From assembly GCA_023436425.1 (NCBI GenBank), contig JAEZJD010000243.1, positions 1 through 11,146 of the forward strand: a stretch of 11,146 nt of DNA, in the 5' to 3' direction. The notes under the pieces are model-generated. The model was not told the origin of the DNA and ran no database searches. It saw nothing but the letters and a program-made list of their open reading frames with translations. The DNA comes from Bacteroidota bacterium. GTDB lineage: Bacteria > Bacteroidota > Bacteroidia > Chitinophagales > Chitinophagaceae. Numbering within the stretch: the first letter of the stretch is position 1; each line of letters starts with the position of its first letter. The position numbers and the translations under genes were made by a program. Shown here one piece after another: positions 1 through 7,082 of this stretch.

Positions 1-345
1 GGTACCCGCAATGCATATGTTGAATGTTTCGGCAGTAATTGCCTGCAACACATCACTTCTTTTTACAACCATATAGTCGTGGCTACGATAATACACTAAC
101 TCCTCATGGTCCTGCGGCACGGCAGGCGTGTACACTACGAAAGCAACTTTTTTAGGAATGAGCGTTACATCTTCTGAATAGTGAATTTTTGCCCCTTCTG
201 TCGCTAACGACTGCGTCAACTCAGATTCCACCTTGTCATAGCCGCTCACGTTGAAGCCGCGGCTGAGGAAGTAACGCGCAATCGCACTCATACCAATGCC
301 GCCGATGCCGATGAAATATATTTCACCAGATGTGGGTAGCGACAA
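1..345 (-). CDS. murC: UDP-N-acetylmuramate--L-alanine ligase MurC, N-terminal part only (runs off left edge)
   Basis: MurC adds L-alanine to UDP-MurNAc using ATP in the cytoplasm, the first step of the stem peptide. Only the N-terminal domain is present. It contains the nucleotide-binding signature YFIGIGGIGMSAIARYF and later VVYTPAVP, and the window stops at CIAGT, immediately before the expected HGKTT that completes the ATP loop. The start is uncertain. The frame opens after a stop at 400-402 but has no ATG or GTG before the conserved region. The TTG at 343-345 gives MSLPTSGEIYFIGIGG, a normal family N-terminus, and has a purine-rich AAGAG seven bases upstream. CTG at 397-399 or ATT at 391-393 would give longer forms nearer to murG. 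With the TTG start the gap after the murG stop is 65 bases. The family call is secure; the start is about even odds. Confidence 0.93.
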   Translation of the reverse strand, partial: MSLPTSGEIYFIGIGGIGMSAIARYFLSRGFNVSGYDKVESELTQSLATEGAKIHYSEDVTLIPKKVAFVVYTPAVPQDHEELVYYRSHDYMVVKRSDVLQAITAETFNICIAGT

Positions 346-410
346 GAGTTCACTCTTACCGGCGCTCTGATTGTATGTGGTTTCTTGTTTAATAAGCAGT
401 TAGCTTTTAA

Positions 411-1520
411 TTATTTAATCTCTTTCAGAATTTCATCTGCTATCCTTTTGTCTGCGTCTGTTATTTTTTGTCTTGCAATATTTTGTTTCAAGGCCATTTG
501 TTTTTGTTCGTCGCGGGCTAATTCAACAATTGTGGGCACCACCTGCCGAACGGCTTCACTGTCTTTCACCATAATCGCTGCACCCTTATCGACGAGGTGC
601 TTTGCGTTAACAGTTTGATGGTCTTCTGCTGCAAACGGAAAGGGTACAAAAACCACTGGTTTTTCAACAACACACAACTCGGCAACAGCCATTGCACCTG
701 CACGAGATACCACCAGGTCTGCAGCTGCATATGCAGTTTGCATTTCCGTGATGAATTCACGCACCCAAACGAACTTCATTCCTGCAGCCGCGGATTGCCA
801 TTTTGGTGCATCCGTCTTACCTGTTTGCCAGATAATTTGAAGTCCGGCATTCTCCAGTTCCGTCAATCCGTTCGCAATCGCCTGGTTAATTGACCGAGCC
901 CCCAAACTGCCCCCAACAATCAGCACTGTTTTCCTTTCTTCACCCAAGCCGAAAAACTGCAATGCTTCATGTTTTGAAATAGCTGCAGCATTCACGATGT
1001 CAGGTCTGATCGGATTGCCGGTGATCACGATTTTCTGCGCGGGGAAAAATCTTTCCATCCCGTCTGTAGCAACAAAAACTTTGGTTGCCTTTTTACCGAG
1101 CAAAATGTTTGACTTTCCTGCAAACGAATTCGATTCGTGTATGAACGTTGGAATTCCTTTTGCCTGCGCAAAGCGTAATACCGGAAACGAAGAATAACCG
1201 CCAACTCCAATCACCGCATCGGGCTTAAAGTTTTTAACTATGCTTCGCACCTGGGAAAAACTTTTCATCAGCAACCACGGCAGACCAATGTTTTTAATCA
1301 AAGAACTTCTGTTGAAACCTGCTATATCAATTCCTTTTATCTGATAACCTGCTTGAGGCACCTTCTCCATTTCCATTCTTCCCTTTGCACCAACGAACAA
1401 AATTTCTGCATCCGCCACTTCTTTTTTCAATGCGTTTGCGATCGCAATTGCAGGAAAAATATGTCCTCCTGTGCCCCCACCTGCTATCAAAAACTTTAAT
1501 CCTTCTCGCCTTTCTTTCAT
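411..1520 (-). CDS. murG: UDP-N-acetylglucosamine:lipid I N-acetylglucosaminyltransferase MurG
   Basis: MurG transfers GlcNAc from UDP-GlcNAc to lipid I on the inner face of the cytoplasmic membrane, making lipid II. The 369-residue product has the usual GT-B two-domain plan. The N-terminal glycine loop is GGGTGGHIFPA (about residues 14-24), followed by GVGGYSSFP and HESNSFAGKSN in the acceptor domain. In the C-terminal donor domain are GNPIRPD, VGGSLGARSINQ, the RAGAMAVAE sugar-nucleotide motif and FPFAAEDHQTVNA. I chose the ATG at 1518-1520. A GTG directly before it (1521-1523) would add one residue. The gene begins 11 bases after the ftsW stop, consistent with one transcript, and its stop at 411-413 precedes murC. 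Length is normal for the family and nothing is missing. Confidence 0.97.
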   Translation of the reverse strand: MKERREGLKFLIAGGGTGGHIFPAIAIANALKKEVADAEILFVGAKGRMEMEKVPQAGYQIKGIDIAGFNRSSLIKNIGLPWLLMKSFSQVRSIVKNFKPDAVIGVGGYSSFPVLRFAQAKGIPTFIHESNSFAGKSNILLGKKATKVFVATDGMERFFPAQKIVITGNPIRPDIVNAAAISKHEALQFFGLGEERKTVLIVGGSLGARSINQAIANGLTELENAGLQIIWQTGKTDAPKWQSAAAGMKFVWVREFITEMQTAYAAADLVVSRAGAMAVAELCVVEKPVVFVPFPFAAEDHQTVNAKHLVDKGAAIMVKDSEAVRQVVPTIVELARDEQKQMALKQNIARQKITDADKRIADEILKEIK

Positions 1521-1531
1521 CACAAATTGTT

Positions 1532-2845
1532 TTATACTGCAATTGCTTGCTGCTCGACTACATCCTCCGTCTGCTCGCCGGTGTCTTCCTCCTGCTCTTC
1601 TGCGATCTGTGCAGGGGCTTCTAACTGCTCGACATTTCTTGCCACGCTTAAAATAATTCCGATGGATAAACAGGTGAAAAGAAAACTACTTCCGCCCATA
1701 CTTACCAACGGGAGCGTGACGCCTGTAACTGGAAAAATGTTCACGTTGACGGCCATGTTTGCAAGTGCCTGGAGCACCAGTGTGAAACTGAGCCCTACCG
1801 CCAGGAATGCACCAAACGCGTACGGACATTTTTTAAACAGCCTTATACTGCGATATAAGAAAACGAGATATATAAAAAGAATAAAGCCCCCGCCGAGCAA
1901 TCCGTATTCTTCAATCAATGTTGCATAGATGTAATCGTTATATGCCTGCGGTAAAAAATTTCTTGCCTCGCCGTTGCCGGGTCCTTTGCCAATAAACCCA
2001 CCACGTGCTATTGCGATTTTTGCCTGATTTACCTGGTAATGATCGTCGTCGGTTGCATCCTTTGAACCATAAATAAACTTTTCCACTCTGCTCACCCAGG
2101 TGTCCACTCTCGCAAAAACTTTAGATGTTTTTTCTTTGGTTTCTGCAGTATCGCTGTCAGCACTTTGGTGCTTTATAACTGCCGTCATCACTAATAAGGC
2201 AACAGGTATCATTGCCACAAAAACAGTGAGGAGCAAATGCTTAGATCGCACCCGTCCGATGAACAGAAGCAGCATGCAACTAGCGCCGAGTAGCAGCGAA
2301 GTGGAAAGATTAGCAGGAGCAATCAACAAGCATGTTAACGCCACCGGCAACATAACCGGAAGAAACCCTTTTTTAAAATCTTTTATTCGGGGTTGTTTGC
2401 GGCTCAGGAGTCTTGCAAGGAACATAAACAATGCAAGCTTTGCGAGATCCGATGTTTGCATTGTTAGGTTGATCAGTGGCAACCGTATCCAACGACTTCC
2501 TTCATTCAGAGTGACGCCAAATAATAACGTATACAGCAAAAGCGGGATCGAAAAAAGGAACAGAACTTTTGCAACCCTCGAATAAAGAGTATAATTGACC
2601 TTATGTGCGAAGTAGATAATGAGAAACCCGACTATGATAAAAACAATTTGTTTGAACAAATAGACTTCTGTGTTGCCTTTGTACATTTTATACGCCAGCG
2701 AACCAGTTGCGCTGTAAACAACAAGTAAAGAAACCAATACCAACAGGAAAACAGAAGCCCAGATCACCTTGTCGCCACTCGTCTTTTTGAGCAGCGTTGT
2801 TGGCTTCAGCGTTTTGATGTCAGTAAACCTTATATCTGGTGTCAT
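1532..2845 (-). CDS. ftsW: Septal peptidoglycan glycosyltransferase FtsW (SEDS family)
   Basis: FtsW polymerises lipid II into glycan strands at the septum, working as a complex with its partner transpeptidase FtsI. The 437-residue product is hydrophobic with about ten predicted membrane segments, the first near residues 26-46. Family marks are NEGSRWI (about 114-120), PANLSTS in place of the common PDLGT motif (about 177-183), and LPQAYNDYIYA (about 298-308), where D304 aligns by eye with the catalytic aspartate of SEDS enzymes. VTGVTLPLVSMGGSS follows near 373-387. A long loop rich in D, E and K (about 225-275) precedes the catalytic motif. The last 33 or so residues form an acidic, glutamine-rich tail without membrane character. 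I chose ATG at 2843-2845; an in-frame TTG at 2861-2863 would add six residues. RodA is the main alternative, but the position between murD and murG favours FtsW. Confidence 0.95.
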   Translation of the reverse strand: MTPDIRFTDIKTLKPTTLLKKTSGDKVIWASVFLLVLVSLLVVYSATGSLAYKMYKGNTEVYLFKQIVFIIVGFLIIYFAHKVNYTLYSRVAKVLFLFSIPLLLYTLLFGVTLNEGSRWIRLPLINLTMQTSDLAKLALFMFLARLLSRKQPRIKDFKKGFLPVMLPVALTCLLIAPANLSTSLLLGASCMLLLFIGRVRSKHLLLTVFVAMIPVALLVMTAVIKHQSADSDTAETKEKTSKVFARVDTWVSRVEKFIYGSKDATDDDHYQVNQAKIAIARGGFIGKGPGNGEARNFLPQAYNDYIYATLIEEYGLLGGGFILFIYLVFLYRSIRLFKKCPYAFGAFLAVGLSFTLVLQALANMAVNVNIFPVTGVTLPLVSMGGSSFLFTCLSIGIILSVARNVEQLEAPAQIAEEQEEDTGEQTEDVVEQQAIAV

Positions 2846-2886
2846 GCTGTTAACAGGTTTCAATTTTAAATTCTGATCAATCCCAC

Positions 2887-4221
2887 TTACAGATTTCGGA
2901 CTGCTTCTTTAAACTGTTTTCCGCGATCCTCATAGTTCTTGAATAAGTCAAAACTTGCACAGGCAGGGCTGAGTAATACTACATCGCCCGGCGATGCTAG
3001 CCTGTACGCCATCTGCACAGCATCATCGGCACTCTGCGTATCAACAAGACGCACGTCTGACGCGAAGGCGGCATGTATTTTCTTATTATCTACTCCGAGG
3101 CAAACAATTGCTTTCACCTTTTGCTGAACCAATTCCTTTATCAGCGAGTAGTCATTCCCTTTGTCAAGTCCGCCGAGAATCAAAACAGTCGGCTTGGTCA
3201 TACTTTCCAAAGCATACCAACTTGAGTTTACATTTGTCGCTTTGCTGTCGTTAATAAAATCCACTCCACGCACCGTAGCAACATGTTCCATGCGGTGTTC
3301 CAGATTTTCAAAAGTTTGCACCGCCTCCCGGATTTTATTTTTCCGGATATCCATTGTTGCCGTAGCTACGCAGGCCGCCATTGTATTGTATTGATTGTGT
3401 TTTCCTTTCAATGCAAAATCATAGATGCTCATATTTTGCTGATCGCCTCTTACGCTCATATGCAGTTGGTTTTCCATGATATATGCTCCTTGTTCTACTC
3501 GTTGCTTCATGCTGATTGGTAATAATGTTGATTCAATGTTGTTTTGGTCTAAATATTTTGTGACTACTTCGTCGTCTAAATTGTAGATGAAATAATCGTT
3601 TGATTTTTGGTTCATCGCTATGCGAAACTTGCTTCGGATATAGTTTTCGAACTTGTACTCGTACCTGTCCAGATGATCTTCAGTTATATTCAGCAGCACG
3701 GCAACGTCTGGCCTAAAATCAACGATATCATCCAGTTGAAAAGAACTGATTTCCGCTACATACAATGGCTTTGGGTCTTCCGCTATTTGTCTCGCAAAAG
3801 AATAGCCGATGTTGCCCACCAGCGCACAGTCCAGTCCTTGATGTTTGCAGATGTGATAAGTGAGTGCTGTTGTTGTAGACTTTCCATTGCTGCCGGTAAT
3901 GGCAATTATTTTACTATTGCCTTTGTGACGAAAGCCGAATTCTATTTCACTGATGATCGGAACCGCTTTCTGTCGCAACAACTGTACGTGCGCATTGGTC
4001 TCCGCAATTCCCGGGCTTTTTACCACTTCATCAGCCCAAAATAGCCTGGCAATATCAACACCGTTTTCAATAAACTCAACACCTGCATTTTGCAACTCCT
4101 TACGATGAATTTCTTTCAAAGAGCCTTCGTCCATCAGAACGAACTCATAACGTTGTTTTTTTGCAAGAAGCGCTGCTCCTATGCCGCTTTCGCCACCTCC
4201 AAGTATCACCAGCTTTTTCAT
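2887..4221 (-). CDS. murD: UDP-N-acetylmuramoyl-L-alanine--D-glutamate ligase MurD
   Basis: MurD adds D-glutamate to UDP-MurNAc-L-Ala with ATP in the cytoplasm. The 444-residue product starts MKKLVILGGGESGIGAALLA, the Rossmann-like UDP-binding domain. The central domain carries the ATP loop TGSNGKSTT (about 109-117), NITEDHLDRY (178-187) and YIRSKFRIA, where K198 falls at the position of the carbamylated lysine known in this enzyme. The C-terminal domain carries HRMEHV, NDSKATN (324-330), GGLDKGNDY and LSPACASFDLF (417-427), all typical of MurD rather than MurC, MurE or MurF. The start is an ordinary ATG. The gene sits 112 bases after the mraY stop, the largest gap in the operon, and 41 bases before the ftsW start. 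It appears complete. Confidence 0.97.
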   Translation of the reverse strand: MKKLVILGGGESGIGAALLAKKQRYEFVLMDEGSLKEIHRKELQNAGVEFIENGVDIARLFWADEVVKSPGIAETNAHVQLLRQKAVPIISEIEFGFRHKGNSKIIAITGSNGKSTTTALTYHICKHQGLDCALVGNIGYSFARQIAEDPKPLYVAEISSFQLDDIVDFRPDVAVLLNITEDHLDRYEYKFENYIRSKFRIAMNQKSNDYFIYNLDDEVVTKYLDQNNIESTLLPISMKQRVEQGAYIMENQLHMSVRGDQQNMSIYDFALKGKHNQYNTMAACVATATMDIRKNKIREAVQTFENLEHRMEHVATVRGVDFINDSKATNVNSSWYALESMTKPTVLILGGLDKGNDYSLIKELVQQKVKAIVCLGVDNKKIHAAFASDVRLVDTQSADDAVQMAYRLASPGDVVLLSPACASFDLFKNYEDRGKQFKEAVRNL

Positions 4222-4333
4222 CCTGCCTGTTTTTTCACGTGTACGGTTAGGGTTGGTTCTTCAATGGAATTACATTATCAATAGGTTTTTGTTAGTTTTC
4301 ATCGGTCCTCTTAGGTGGTTTTTCAGTAATCTT
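4222..4333. other. 112-bp mraY-murD intergenic gap
   Basis: This is the only sizeable spacer inside the operon; all other complete junctions are 41 bases or less. I looked for a Bacteroidota-type promoter (TTG, then TAnnTTTG about 19 bases on) on the minus strand and found no good match. I also found no hairpin followed by a T run that would act as a terminator. The minus strand holds a ten-codon reading frame (4302 to 4270) preceded by AAGAGG. MraY ends with the normal family C-terminus and MurD begins normally, so the gap is not a truncated end of either neighbour. Its role is unknown. Confidence 0.6.
4270..4302 (-). other. Possible ten-codon leader or mini-ORF before murD
   Basis: On the minus strand an ATG at 4300-4302 opens MKTNKNLLIM and stops at TAA 4270-4272. 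AAGAGG at 4307-4312 lies four bases upstream of the ATG, an unusually good Shine-Dalgarno-like match for this operon, where most starts lack one, though the spacing is short. No family can be assigned to ten residues. It ends 48 bases before the murD ATG. A chance ORF is the most likely explanation; translation to keep the message loaded across the gap is an alternative. Confidence 0.15.
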
Positions 4334-5611
4334 TTATCTCAACTTCAACGTTACAATTGACAACACAGCACATAATATTGTTGCGATCCAAAACCTTGTT
4401 ACGATCTTGGACTCGTGGTAACCAAGCTTTTGATAATGGTGATGCAATGGGCTCATCAAAAACAATCTTCTTCCTTCACCATATTTTCTTTTCGTGTATT
4501 TGAAATACGCCACCTGCATCACCACACTTAAATTTTCCACCAGAAACACGCCGCAGATGATGGGTATCAGCAGTTCTTTGTGAACAATAATTGCAAGTGC
4601 CGCGATAATGCTGCCTAAAGTGAGACTTCCTGTATCGCCCATGAACACCTGCGCCGGGTAAGAGTTATACCAGAGAAAACCAATACAGGCACCAATCGTA
4701 GCTCCCACAAAAATGGATAGCTCACCAAGATTAGGTATGTACATTATGTTCAAATAATCAGCGACTAACAAGCTGCCGCTTGCATACGCGAATACACCTA
4801 AGCAAGCAGAAATGACTGCAGAAGTACCGGTAGCTAATCCGTCCAGACCATCGGTAATGTTAGCCCCATTGGAAACAGCGACTATGATGAATATTACTAT
4901 CAAAATGTACAGCACCCAAGTGTAATCGCGCCATGATGCAGGCAGTAGCTTTGAGTAGTTAAACTCATGGTTCTTGACAAATGGGATTGTGGTTACAAAC
5001 GATTTCGCCGGAACAAACAATCTGTCTTTTCCATTTATCTCTTTAGGTATGACAGCAACAGAAGAATTGGCAGGGTTGCCCTGATATTCTCTCCAGATTT
5101 TTACATTAGGATTAAAATACAACGTAGCGCCAACAACGACGCCCAGCATAATCTGCCCAAATATTTTAAACTTTCCCGCAAGACCATCATCATCACCTTT
5201 TTTGTACTTGATACCTTTCTGTTGCGCCAGCCGTTTTGCCCGCAGCTTTAAATAATCATCAATAAAACCAATGGCTGCCATCCATACTGTGCAGAAAATC
5301 ATTAGTCGCACATATACTTTGGTAAGGTTTGCCAAAAGCAATGTGGGAACAAGCAGCGCCAGAATGATGATAATCCCGCCCATTGTTGGAGTGCCTTTTT
5401 TCTCTTGTTCGCCATGCAGTCCAAGGTCTCTTACACTCTCGCCAATTTGTTTTTTCTGAAGAAAACGAATGATTCTTTTACCATAGACTGTGCTGATAAA
5501 TAAAGACAGCAGCACTGCGAGTAACACACGAAATGTAATGAACCGAAAAAGCTCGCTGCCGGGAAACCGGAAGCCTTCAGTTCTTAACCATTCAAAAAGG
5601 TGATACAGCAT
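4334..5611 (-). CDS. mraY: Phospho-N-acetylmuramoyl-pentapeptide transferase MraY
   Basis: MraY joins phospho-MurNAc-pentapeptide to undecaprenyl phosphate in the cytoplasmic membrane, making lipid I. The 425-residue product begins MLYHLFEWLRTEGF, matching the family start. An ATG 51 bases further upstream would overlap murE by 47 bases and adds a non-membrane, lysine-rich tail, so I rejected it. Conserved marks are KKGTPTMGG, the aspartate pair in GFIDDYLKL (about 115-123), NITDGLDGLATG (about 251-262), VFMGDTGSLTLG (about 322-333) and PLHHHYQKLG near 388-397. It is some 60 residues longer than the enterobacterial enzyme. Most of the extra length is a polar segment at about residues 168-230, between two membrane helices, which I believe is usual in Bacteroidota. 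It starts four bases after the murE stop, so translational coupling is likely. Confidence 0.96.
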   Translation of the reverse strand: MLYHLFEWLRTEGFRFPGSELFRFITFRVLLAVLLSLFISTVYGKRIIRFLQKKQIGESVRDLGLHGEQEKKGTPTMGGIIIILALLVPTLLLANLTKVYVRLMIFCTVWMAAIGFIDDYLKLRAKRLAQQKGIKYKKGDDDGLAGKFKIFGQIMLGVVVGATLYFNPNVKIWREYQGNPANSSVAVIPKEINGKDRLFVPAKSFVTTIPFVKNHEFNYSKLLPASWRDYTWVLYILIVIFIIVAVSNGANITDGLDGLATGTSAVISACLGVFAYASGSLLVADYLNIMYIPNLGELSIFVGATIGACIGFLWYNSYPAQVFMGDTGSLTLGSIIAALAIIVHKELLIPIICGVFLVENLSVVMQVAYFKYTKRKYGEGRRLFLMSPLHHHYQKLGYHESKIVTRFWIATILCAVLSIVTLKLR

Positions 5612-5615
5612 GCGC

Positions 5616-7082
5616 TTATTTATCAAATAATTCAAACATTTCCTGCAGCACTTCTTTATCATCGAAGTGGTGCTTTACCCCGTTGATCTCCTGATACTTT
5701 TCGTGACCTTTCCCAGCTATTAAAATGATGTCTTCTTTTTTCGCCATCGACACTGCGTTTTTTATTGCTTGTTTTCTGTCGGCGATAGAAACAAACTTTC
5801 TGCGTGCGGCAGACCCAAGCGTCTGCTCCATATCTTTCAAGATCTGCAATGGATCTTCAGTTCTTGGGTTGTCACTCGTAAAGATTACCTGATCACTGTG
5901 CTCGCAAGCGACTTCGCCCATTACGGGCCGCTTGGTTGTGTCGCGATCGCCGCCACAACCCACCACTGTTATTAGTTGTTCGTGCCCTTGTTTCAGCCTT
6001 TTTATTGTTGTGAGCACGTTGATCAATGCATCAGGTGTGTGTGCATAATCAACTATTCCAATGATTCTTTCTTTCGCAGAAATTGTATAATCAAATCTTC
6101 CTTCGGCACCTGTAGTGTTGCTCAAACACTGAAGCACGTTGTTTTTATCTTGTCCCAAACAAATGGCCGCCCCGTAAACAGCCAACAAATTATATGCGTT
6201 GAACTCACCAATTAACCGGAAATGCACTTCCTGTTCATTAATGTTCATCAACAGTCCGGTGAGATTGTTTTCTAAAATCTTTCCTTTGAAATCTGCAACC
6301 GTCCGCAGGCTGTAGCTGTACTTTTTTGCGACGGTATTCTGCAGCATCACCAAGCCTCTTTTGTCATCAAGATTGGTAATGGCAAATGCCGTGGAAGGAA
6401 GTGCATCGAAAAATCCTTTTTTCGCTTTTATGTATTCGTCAAATGTCTTATGATAGTCTAAATGGTCGTGCGTGATGTTGCTAAACAAAGCACCCACAAA
6501 TTTTAATCCCGCAATTCTTTTCTGATGCACCGCGTGCGAACTCACTTCCATAAAAGCGTATTCGCAACCCTGATCTACCATTTGCTTCAGCAAAGCGCTT
6601 GTGGTAATTGGGTCCGGTGTTGTATGGGTTGATGGAATTACTTTACCTGCAATTTGGTTTTCTACTGTGCTTATGAGGCCACATTTATATCCAAGGCATC
6701 CAAAAAGTTTGTATAGCAGTGTCGCAATTGTCGTTTTACCATTCGTGCCGGTTACACCAACTAATTTTAATTTTTCAGAAGGTTGTGCATAAAAGTTTTG
6801 CGCAATGATTCCGGCACCTTCTGCAGTGTCCTTCACTTGTATATAAGTAACATCGGCGTTCAGCTCCGGGGGAATGTGTTCGCACACGACAACAATTGCA
6901 CCCTGCTTAATTGCTTTGGAAATAAATTCATGCCCGTCAACTGCAACTCCTCTTACAGCGATAAACACACAACCCTGTTCAACTTTTCTCGAATCGATTT
7001 GCACATCAGATACGTTAACATCTGTGTTGCCAACGAGAGCAGTTGTTTGTACCCGATATAATATTTCACTCAGCTTCTTCAA
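5616..7082 (-). CDS. murE: UDP-N-acetylmuramoyl-L-alanyl-D-glutamate--2,6-diaminopimelate ligase MurE
   Basis: MurE adds the third amino acid of the stem peptide with ATP in the cytoplasm. The 488-residue product shows the N-terminal uridine-binding domain with DSRKVEQGCVF (30-40), the ATP loop GVTGTNGKTT (109-118), HTTPDP (153-158), EVSSHA and NITHDHLDYH (202-211). The lysine at about 221 in EYIKAKKGF is the likely carbamylated residue. The C-terminal domain has GCGGDRDTTKRP (375-386), DNPR at 404-407 and AGKGHE. DNPR is the signature of enzymes that use meso-diaminopimelate rather than L-lysine, so the wall is predicted to be of the meso-DAP type. The start codon is TTG at 7080-7082, overlapping the ftsI stop as TTGA. 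MKKLSEILYRV is a normal family N-terminus and no upstream ATG fits. Confidence 0.97.
   Translation of the reverse strand: MKKLSEILYRVQTTALVGNTDVNVSDVQIDSRKVEQGCVFIAVRGVAVDGHEFISKAIKQGAIVVVCEHIPPELNADVTYIQVKDTAEGAGIIAQNFYAQPSEKLKLVGVTGTNGKTTIATLLYKLFGCLGYKCGLISTVENQIAGKVIPSTHTTPDPITTSALLKQMVDQGCEYAFMEVSSHAVHQKRIAGLKFVGALFSNITHDHLDYHKTFDEYIKAKKGFFDALPSTAFAITNLDDKRGLVMLQNTVAKKYSYSLRTVADFKGKILENNLTGLLMNINEQEVHFRLIGEFNAYNLLAVYGAAICLGQDKNNVLQCLSNTTGAEGRFDYTISAKERIIGIVDYAHTPDALINVLTTIKRLKQGHEQLITVVGCGGDRDTTKRPVMGEVACEHSDQVIFTSDNPRTEDPLQILKDMEQTLGSAARRKFVSIADRKQAIKNAVSMAKKEDIILIAGKGHEKYQEINGVKHHFDDKEVLQEMFELFDK

Noticed and set aside
1..6. GGTACC (KpnI site) exactly at the left edge
   Set aside because: It might mark a cloned restriction fragment, but the reading frame of murC passes through it normally and the six bases encode the expected G-T of the ATP loop, so no biological meaning is claimed.
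1527..1928. 133-codon plus-strand ORF opposite the 3' half of ftsW
   Set aside because: It is antisense to a clear ftsW, low in complexity (C, S and T rich) and without any family resemblance; ftsW explains the codon structure.
2100..2585. 161-codon plus-strand ORF, the longest antisense frame, opposite ftsW
   Set aside because: It lies entirely inside ftsW on the other strand, has no recognisable domain, no ribosome site and no promoter. It is a shadow of the coding bias of ftsW.
3607..4044. 145-codon plus-strand ORF opposite murD
   Set aside because: It is antisense to conserved murD motifs and has no recognisable family; it is a shadow frame.
5612..5662. Longer MraY start overlapping murE by 47 bases
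   Set aside because: The added 17 residues are basic and unlike the family N-terminus, while the internal ATG at 5609-5611 gives the expected MLYHLFEW start four bases after the murE stop.
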